The notes under the pieces: model-generated
Databases searched by the model: none
Told to the model about the DNA's origin: nothing
What the model saw: the letters and a program-made list of their open reading frames with translations, nothing else
Origin: Vasconcelosia minhoensis LEGE 07310
GTDB taxonomy: Bacteria; Cyanobacteriota; Cyanobacteriia; Phormidesmidales; Phormidesmidaceae
NCBI RefSeq assembly: GCF_015207255.1
Contig: NZ_JADEXG010000009.1
Location: 47,919 to 111,918, forward strand
Length of the DNA: 64,000 nucleotides
Direction of reading: 5' to 3'
Made by a program: the position numbers and the translations under genes
Shown here: positions 59,806 to 64,000 of the stretch, piece by piece
How positions within the stretch are numbered: position 1 is the stretch's first letter
Layout of the letters: each line of letters starts with the position of its first letter

Positions 59806-60702
59806 ATGGTTCCCCCTGCTACAACGGCCCAGCCGACAGCTCCGAGCCTGACCCAAACCTCCCTAAACAAAGCCCGCCGGTTCTTTAGTGCTCTGCTACG
59901 CAATCCAGGCTCCCGGATTGGTTTGTTTCTCTGTCTAGTGCTGGTATTCACCGCCCTATTCGCGCCCTTACTGGCTCCCCACAGCCCGACCGAGCTAGGG
60001 GTCGGCAGAGCCCTGACGCCGCCCAATGCCGAGTTTTGGTTTGGCACGGATGAATTTGGCCGTGATTTGCTCAGCCGAGTGATCTACGGCTCTCGGCTCA
60101 CCCTCAAGGTTGGGCTGATCGCCGTCGGGATCTCGATGACGGTGGGCGTTTTAGTCGGTCTGGTAGCGGGCTATGCGGGTGGCTGGTTGGAAGCCATCCT
60201 GATGCGAACCGTGGACGTGCTGTTTTCGTTTACCGAGACACTGATTGCGCTGGCGGCGGTAGCCGTCCTGGGTCCCAGCCTGACCAATGCGATGATTGCG
60301 GTTGGGATCAGCTCGATTCCCTACTATGCGCGGATTACCTATGGCGCTGTCCTGGTGGAGAAAAATAAGGAATATTTCAAGGCGGCCCAGGCGCTGGGGG
60401 CGCAGCACGGACGGCTGCTGTTCCGCCATATTCTGCCGAATATTCTTTCGCCGATTATCGTCATCGCCACCGTCGGCGTGTCGATTGCCGTGCTGTCGGC
60501 CTCGGCTCTATCGTTTCTCGGCTTAGGAGCCCAGCCGCCCTCACCGGAATGGGGTGCAATCCTGGCGGCGGGCCGGGACTATTTTAAGACTGCACCCTGG
60601 ATTACGACTTTTCCTGGGGTTGCGATCGCGCTCACCGTCCTGGGCTTCAACCTCCTGGGCGACGGCCTGCGAGAAGCCCTGGACCCGCAGCAGCGTCAGT
60701 AG
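59806..60702 (+). CDS. Peptide ABC importer permease, DppC type
   Basis: A 298-residue permease with the DppC/OppC N-terminus (LFAPLLAPHSPTELG, NAEFWFGTDEFGRDLLSRVIYGSRLTL), six TM helices and EAA loop (EYFKAAQALGAQHGRLLFRHILPN). It starts 2 bases after the dppB-type stop, so translation is coupled. The ATPases (DppD/DppF type) must be elsewhere in the genome. Confidence 0.94.
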   Translation: MVPPATTAQPTAPSLTQTSLNKARRFFSALLRNPGSRIGLFLCLVLVFTALFAPLLAPHSPTELGVGRALTPPNAEFWFGTDEFGRDLLSRVIYGSRLTLKVGLIAVGISMTVGVLVGLVAGYAGGWLEAILMRTVDVLFSFTETLIALAAVAVLGPSLTNAMIAVGISSIPYYARITYGAVLVEKNKEYFKAAQALGAQHGRLLFRHILPNILSPIIVIATVGVSIAVLSASALSFLGLGAQPPSPEWGAILAAGRDYFKTAPWITTFPGVAIALTVLGFNLLGDGLREALDPQQRQ

Positions 60703-60712
60703 AGGGCATCTC

Positions 60713-61234
60713 CTACAGCCGGGGGGCCATTCGCCAGGGCCGGTAGCCCGCCCGCAGACACTGGGTCAGGGCATCGTCAGCGGAGAGTTCGGCAGCATCG
60801 CCCAGATCGACCACGCAGGTGGCATAGCGCTCGGGCAGCAGGCTGACGCCACAGCGCTCTAGGGCAGGGGTCGCGTCCTCAAGCAAAAAGCCGTCATAGA
60901 TGCTAACGGTGCAGTCAGCGACTGCTTCGGGACGGCGCGATCGCTCGCAGACTGCCAGCGCCTCAGTCGCAGCCAGACCGGTAAATTCGCTAACATCAAT
61001 AGTACAGCTGCTCAAGGCTTCGGGATAGCGAGCCGAAGCGCAGGCAGCAGCGGCAAGCTCGGTTTCAATGTCGGCCTCCAGTAGGGCAGAGGTGCATTCA
61101 AAGAAGTCGTCTTCCGCCGCTGTAGCAGGCGCTGCCGTTAGCACTCCGCCGGTCAGGGCGCTGAGTAAATAAATCCCAATCGGTAGATGAGCAGGAGAAA
61201 ACAGGCGATAAGCAGTCCAGATGGCATTTGACAT
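60713..61234 (-). CDS. Secreted cysteine-repeat protein of unknown function
   Basis: A 173-residue protein with a hydrophobic signal segment (LPIGIYLLSALTGGVLTAAPATAAED). The mature part is four to five imperfect repeats of about 35 residues built on RRPEAVADCTVSIYDGFLLE-like units: C-T/S-V-x-I/L...L-x-x-x-A-L-x-x-C-x-x-S/A-R-x-P-E-A. Paired cysteines suggest disulfide-linked helical units. No family recognised. ATG at 61234 is preferred; an upstream in-frame ATG exists at 61246. Confidence 0.6.
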   Translation of the reverse strand: MSNAIWTAYRLFSPAHLPIGIYLLSALTGGVLTAAPATAAEDDFFECTSALLEADIETELAAAACASARYPEALSSCTIDVSEFTGLAATEALAVCERSRRPEAVADCTVSIYDGFLLEDATPALERCGVSLLPERYATCVVDLGDAAELSADDALTQCLRAGYRPWRMAPRL

Positions 61235-61445
61235 AGCAAGCGGCAACGCGAAGATTGTTGAAGTTACAGAGTCTTAACCTGATGGCTAGACCTTAATGCT
61301 AGCCCCTGTTTGTGAGGTTTTCACGGCGCGGGCAGCGAGTCAACAGGTCTAGAGTGTTGCTTAATCTTAATCCTGATCTAATCTACAGTGAAAGGGTGGC
61401 TAAAAACGATACATCACACCGACGCAAGAGAAAAGGTATACCCAT

Positions 61446-63362
61446 ATGCATCTGAGTGAAATCACTCACCCCAACCAGTTGCATGGTCTTTCCATTCATC
61501 AGCTCGAGCAAATTGCCCGGCAGATCCGCGAAAAGCACCTAGAGACGGTCTCGACTAGCGGTGGACACCTGGGACCGGGGCTGGGGGTTGTAGAACTGAC
61601 GCTAGGGCTGTATCAAACCCTAGATTTAGACCGCGATAAGGTGATTTGGGACGTCGGCCACCAGGCCTATCCCCACAAGCTGATTACGGGCCGCTACGAC
61701 CGTTTTCATACGCTGCGACAGAAGGACGGTGTCGCGGGCTATCTCAAACGCTGTGAGAGCCGCTTTGACCATTTTGGCGCGGGCCATGCGTCAACCAGCA
61801 TTTCTGCCGCTCTGGGCATGGCAATTGCCCGCGACCTGCGGGGCGAAAATTTCAAAGTCGCGGCCATTATTGGCGACGGAGCGCTGACCGGCGGTATGGC
61901 CCTGGAAGCAATCAACCACGCCGGCCATCTGCCCAATACCAATCTGCTGGTGGTGCTGAATGACAATGAAATGTCAATTTCGCCCAATGTCGGCGCCATT
62001 CCCCGCTATCTGAATAAAATGCGCCTGAGCCCACCGGTGCAGTTCCTCTCAGACAACCTGGAGGAGCAGTTTAAGCATCTGCCCTTTGTCGGCGAGTCAC
62101 TCAAGCCCGAACTAAACCGGGTGAAAGAGGGGATGAAGCGGCTAGCGGTACCCAAAGTTGGGGCAGTGTTTGAGGAGCTGGGCTTTACCTACATGGGACC
62201 AGTAGACGGCCATAATTTAGCGGAGCTGATCGGCACCTTCCAGGAAGCCCACAAGCATGTGGGGCCGGTACTCGTCCATGTGGCGACGACTAAGGGCAAG
62301 GGCTATGCGATCGCGGAGAAAGACCAGGTCAGCTACCACGCTCAGAATCCCTTTACCTTGGCTACGGGCAAGAGCCTGCCCCCCAGCAAACCCAAGCCGC
62401 CGAAATACTCCAAGGTCTTCGCTGAAACGCTGATTAAGCTAGCCGAAGACAATCCCAAAATTATCGGCATTACCGCTGCGATGGCGACTGGGACCGGGCT
62501 GGAGAAGCTTCAGGCGAAGCTGCCTAAGCAGTACATCGACGTGGGGATTGCCGAGCAGCACGCCGTTACCCTGGCGGCGGGTCTGGCCTGTGAGGGCATG
62601 CGTCCGGTTGCGGCAATTTACTCTACCTTCCTCCAGCGGGCCTTCGACCAGATTGTCCACGATGTCTGCATTCAAAACCTGCCGGTTTTCTTCTGCCTCG
62701 ACCGGGCCGGAATCGTCGGCGTAGACGGGCCGACGCACCAGGGCATGTACGACATCGCCTACCTACGCAGCCTGCCCAACATGGTGCTGATGGCCCCGAA
62801 AGATGAAGCCGAGCTGCAGCGAATGATTGTTACGGGGATTGACCATACCGACGGGCCGATTGCCGTTCGCTATCCCCGCGGCAGCGGCCATGGCGTGCCG
62901 CTGATGGAAGAAGGCTGGGAGCCACTGCCGATTGGCAAGGCTGAGCTGCTGCGCCAGGGCGACGACATTCTGCTGGTGGGCTACGGCACGATGGTCTATC
63001 CGGCCATGCAGACGGCTGAAATCCTCAGCGAGCATGGCGTCGAAGCCACCGTCATCAATGCCCGCTTTGCCAAGCCGCTAGATACGGAACTAATTTTGCC
63101 GCGAGCCCAGCAGCTAGGACGGGTAGTGACGCTAGAGGAAGGCTGTTTAATGGGGGGCTTTGGCTCAGCCCTAGCCGAGGCGCTGCTGGATGAAGGGATT
63201 CAGGTGCCGGTGCTGCGGCTCGGCGTCCCCGATGCCCTCGTCGATCACGCTGAGCCCAACCAGTCCAAGACGACCCTGGGACTGATGCCCGCCCAGATGG
63301 CAGAAAAAATTCTCCAGCGGTTTGAGCTGGAGCAGACCAGCCCAGAGCTGACCGTAGGCTAG
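61446..63362 (+). CDS. dxs: 1-deoxy-D-xylulose-5-phosphate synthase
   Basis: A 638-residue thiamine-diphosphate enzyme, first step of the MEP isoprenoid pathway, joining pyruvate and glyceraldehyde 3-phosphate. Seen: [36 protein letters not shown] motif [18 protein letters not shown]...[25 protein letters not shown] and YPRGSG. Full length. It supplies precursors for carotenoids, chlorophyll phytyl chains and quinones. The upstream 200 bp show no riboswitch-like structure by eye. Overlaps the next, convergent gene by 4 bases. Confidence 0.97.
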   Translation: MHLSEITHPNQLHGLSIHQLEQIARQIREKHLETVSTSGGHLGPGLGVVELTLGLYQTLDLDRDKVIWDVGHQAYPHKLITGRYDRFHTLRQKDGVAGYLKRCESRFDHFGAGHASTSISAALGMAIARDLRGENFKVAAIIGDGALTGGMALEAINHAGHLPNTNLLVVLNDNEMSISPNVGAIPRYLNKMRLSPPVQFLSDNLEEQFKHLPFVGESLKPELNRVKEGMKRLAVPKVGAVFEELGFTYMGPVDGHNLAELIGTFQEAHKHVGPVLVHVATTKGKGYAIAEKDQVSYHAQNPFTLATGKSLPPSKPKPPKYSKVFAETLIKLAEDNPKIIGITAAMATGTGLEKLQAKLPKQYIDVGIAEQHAVTLAAGLACEGMRPVAAIYSTFLQRAFDQIVHDVCIQNLPVFFCLDRAGIVGVDGPTHQGMYDIAYLRSLPNMVLMAPKDEAELQRMIVTGIDHTDGPIAVRYPRGSGHGVPLMEEGWEPLPIGKAELLRQGDDILLVGYGTMVYPAMQTAEILSEHGVEATVINARFAKPLDTELILPRAQQLGRVVTLEEGCLMGGFGSALAEALLDEGIQVPVLRLGVPDALVDHAEPNQSKTTLGLMPAQMAEKILQRFELEQTSPELTVG

Positions 63363-63949
63363 CCCGATTTGGCCGTAGGTAGCTTTGGGTCGGCCAGCTT
63401 CGACTCGGTCAGCTTTGACCGTAATTTTGGCTGGGGCGATCGCGGCTCCGTCGGCAGCGGCGTCAGGCTAGCGGGCAGCCGCCCCACCGCTCGGCTCAAG
63501 GAGGCTCCCAATGACTCCCCCAGAGCGCTGCCCTGCGCCAGGTCAACCAGCACGCAGCCTGCCCCCAGCAGCAACCCCACTGTCCCTAAAGCAAATAGCC
63601 CTAAGGATAGCGGAATGAGTCCGTTGATCGGGAAGAGCGTCCGCAGCGCCAGCGCCAGCAGACTGGCGGTGAACAGCAGCAGCACGCAGTGTAGCATTAC
63701 CATACCGCCGTGGGTCCAGCGGTAGCGCTGGACCAGCTGCTGCCGCTGCTGTCGGGTTTGCTTCAGCCCCGGTAGGCTTTTGTCAAGCGACTGCGAGCGG
63801 CTGAGCTGACGTCGTCGTAGCCGCTTCAGCTCAATGGCCAGAGCCTGCTGACGGGTCCAAGCGCCGCCCAGTAGAAGCGCTGACAGCAGCACCATGAGAA
63901 TGGCGTTGAGGATGAGCAGGATAAGCTGGTTGGTTTGTTCGATGCTCAT
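63359..63949 (-). CDS. Membrane protein of unknown function
   Basis: A 196-residue protein: TM helix 1 ([23 protein letters not shown]), a highly basic coiled stretch ([19 protein letters not shown]...[16 protein letters not shown]), then TM helices 2 and 3 ([21 protein letters not shown] and [22 protein letters not shown]) and a low-complexity Lys/Pro/Leu tail of short near-repeats ([16 protein letters not shown]). Probably cyanobacteria-specific; no function recognised. ATG 63949. Confidence 0.6.
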   Translation of the reverse strand: MSIEQTNQLILLILNAILMVLLSALLLGGAWTRQQALAIELKRLRRRQLSRSQSLDKSLPGLKQTRQQRQQLVQRYRWTHGGMVMLHCVLLLFTASLLALALRTLFPINGLIPLSLGLFALGTVGLLLGAGCVLVDLAQGSALGESLGASLSRAVGRLPASLTPLPTEPRSPQPKLRSKLTESKLADPKLPTAKSG

Positions 63950-64000
63950 GGGTGGATGGGTGTGGGACAGAGAGTGATGGAGTGATGGGGTAAAGAGTGA
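63950..64000. repeat. G-rich low-complexity spacer at the window end
   Basis: GGGTGGATGGGTGTGGGACAG... and GTGATGGAGTGATGGGG repeat the same words as the spacer after the kinase at 8250-8315. No gene is visible. Confidence 0.5.

Noticed and set aside
61247..61445. Riboswitch upstream of dxs
   Set aside because: No thiamine-box or other conserved core could be recognised by eye.

Overview
The window is chromosomal DNA from a cyanobacterium. It carries a Thf1/Psb29 homologue, a CpcT/CpeT-family bilin lyase, an NblS/Hik33-type kinase, the plastid-conserved genes ycf35, ycf46 and ycf51, DUF1995, DUF3172 and DUF456 family genes, and very frequent HIP1-type octamers (GCGATCGC). The vanadium haloperoxidase, the many Uma2 genes and the large WD40/NB-ARC protein would fit a Leptolyngbya-like filamentous lineage, but the sequence does not fix the genus.

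Layout. 1-14.7 kb: end of an ABC exporter, a beta-propeller/jelly-roll surface-type protein, a Rieske protein, a ChaN-type lipoprotein, a MerR regulator facing a hydantoin/Asp-Glu racemase across a typical MerR promoter, a candidate DXCF cyanobacteriochrome histidine kinase, a small DoxX-like membrane protein, bioA, a Uma2 gene and a 1194-residue STAND/WD40 protein. 15.0-26.6 kb: a visibly AT-rich, HIP1-poor accessory island on the + strand. It holds a vanadium haloperoxidase, a DUF2235 alpha/beta hydrolase coupled to a phage-endolysin-like amidase, a CBS-domain membrane protein, an M15 peptidase, a second amidase, a lysozyme-like protein, an unknown beta-rich protein, a four-module murein hydrolase and a two-TM SLATT-like protein. 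Nearly all the enzymes act on envelopes or extracellular substrates, yet none has a visible signal peptide. 26.7-32.3 kb: a decaying array of Uma2 genes, small antitoxin-like ORFs and several short inverted-repeat elements. 32.6-64 kb: housekeeping and photosynthesis genes, including ycf51, a GldA-like dehydrogenase, a class I aminotransferase, DUF456, DUF1995, a cysteine desulfurase, NUDIX, DoxX, NDH-2, an aldo/keto reductase, a thioredoxin-like protein, purD, nblS, cpcT, thf1, TerB, a Crp regulator, an internally deleted inositol monophosphatase, ycf35, ycf46, an RHH/zinc-ribbon protein, recQ, a Dpp-type peptide importer without ATPase genes, dxs and a membrane protein.

How they fit together. 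The photosynthesis genes (nblS, cpcT, thf1, ycf35, ycf46) lie within about 8 kb and concern light acclimation and pigment or photosystem maintenance. The candidate cyanobacteriochrome near 7 kb adds a possible light input. The 15-26.6 kb island reads as a set of anti-envelope enzymes (lipase, amidases, peptidase, muramidase-like, glucosaminidase) plus an oxidant-producing haloperoxidase. Its joint role is inference. No secretion machine, phage structural gene or obvious immunity gene is in the window.

Limits: all calls come from reading the sequence and translations by eye. No database search, GC plot or structure prediction was run, and family names rest on recognised motifs.
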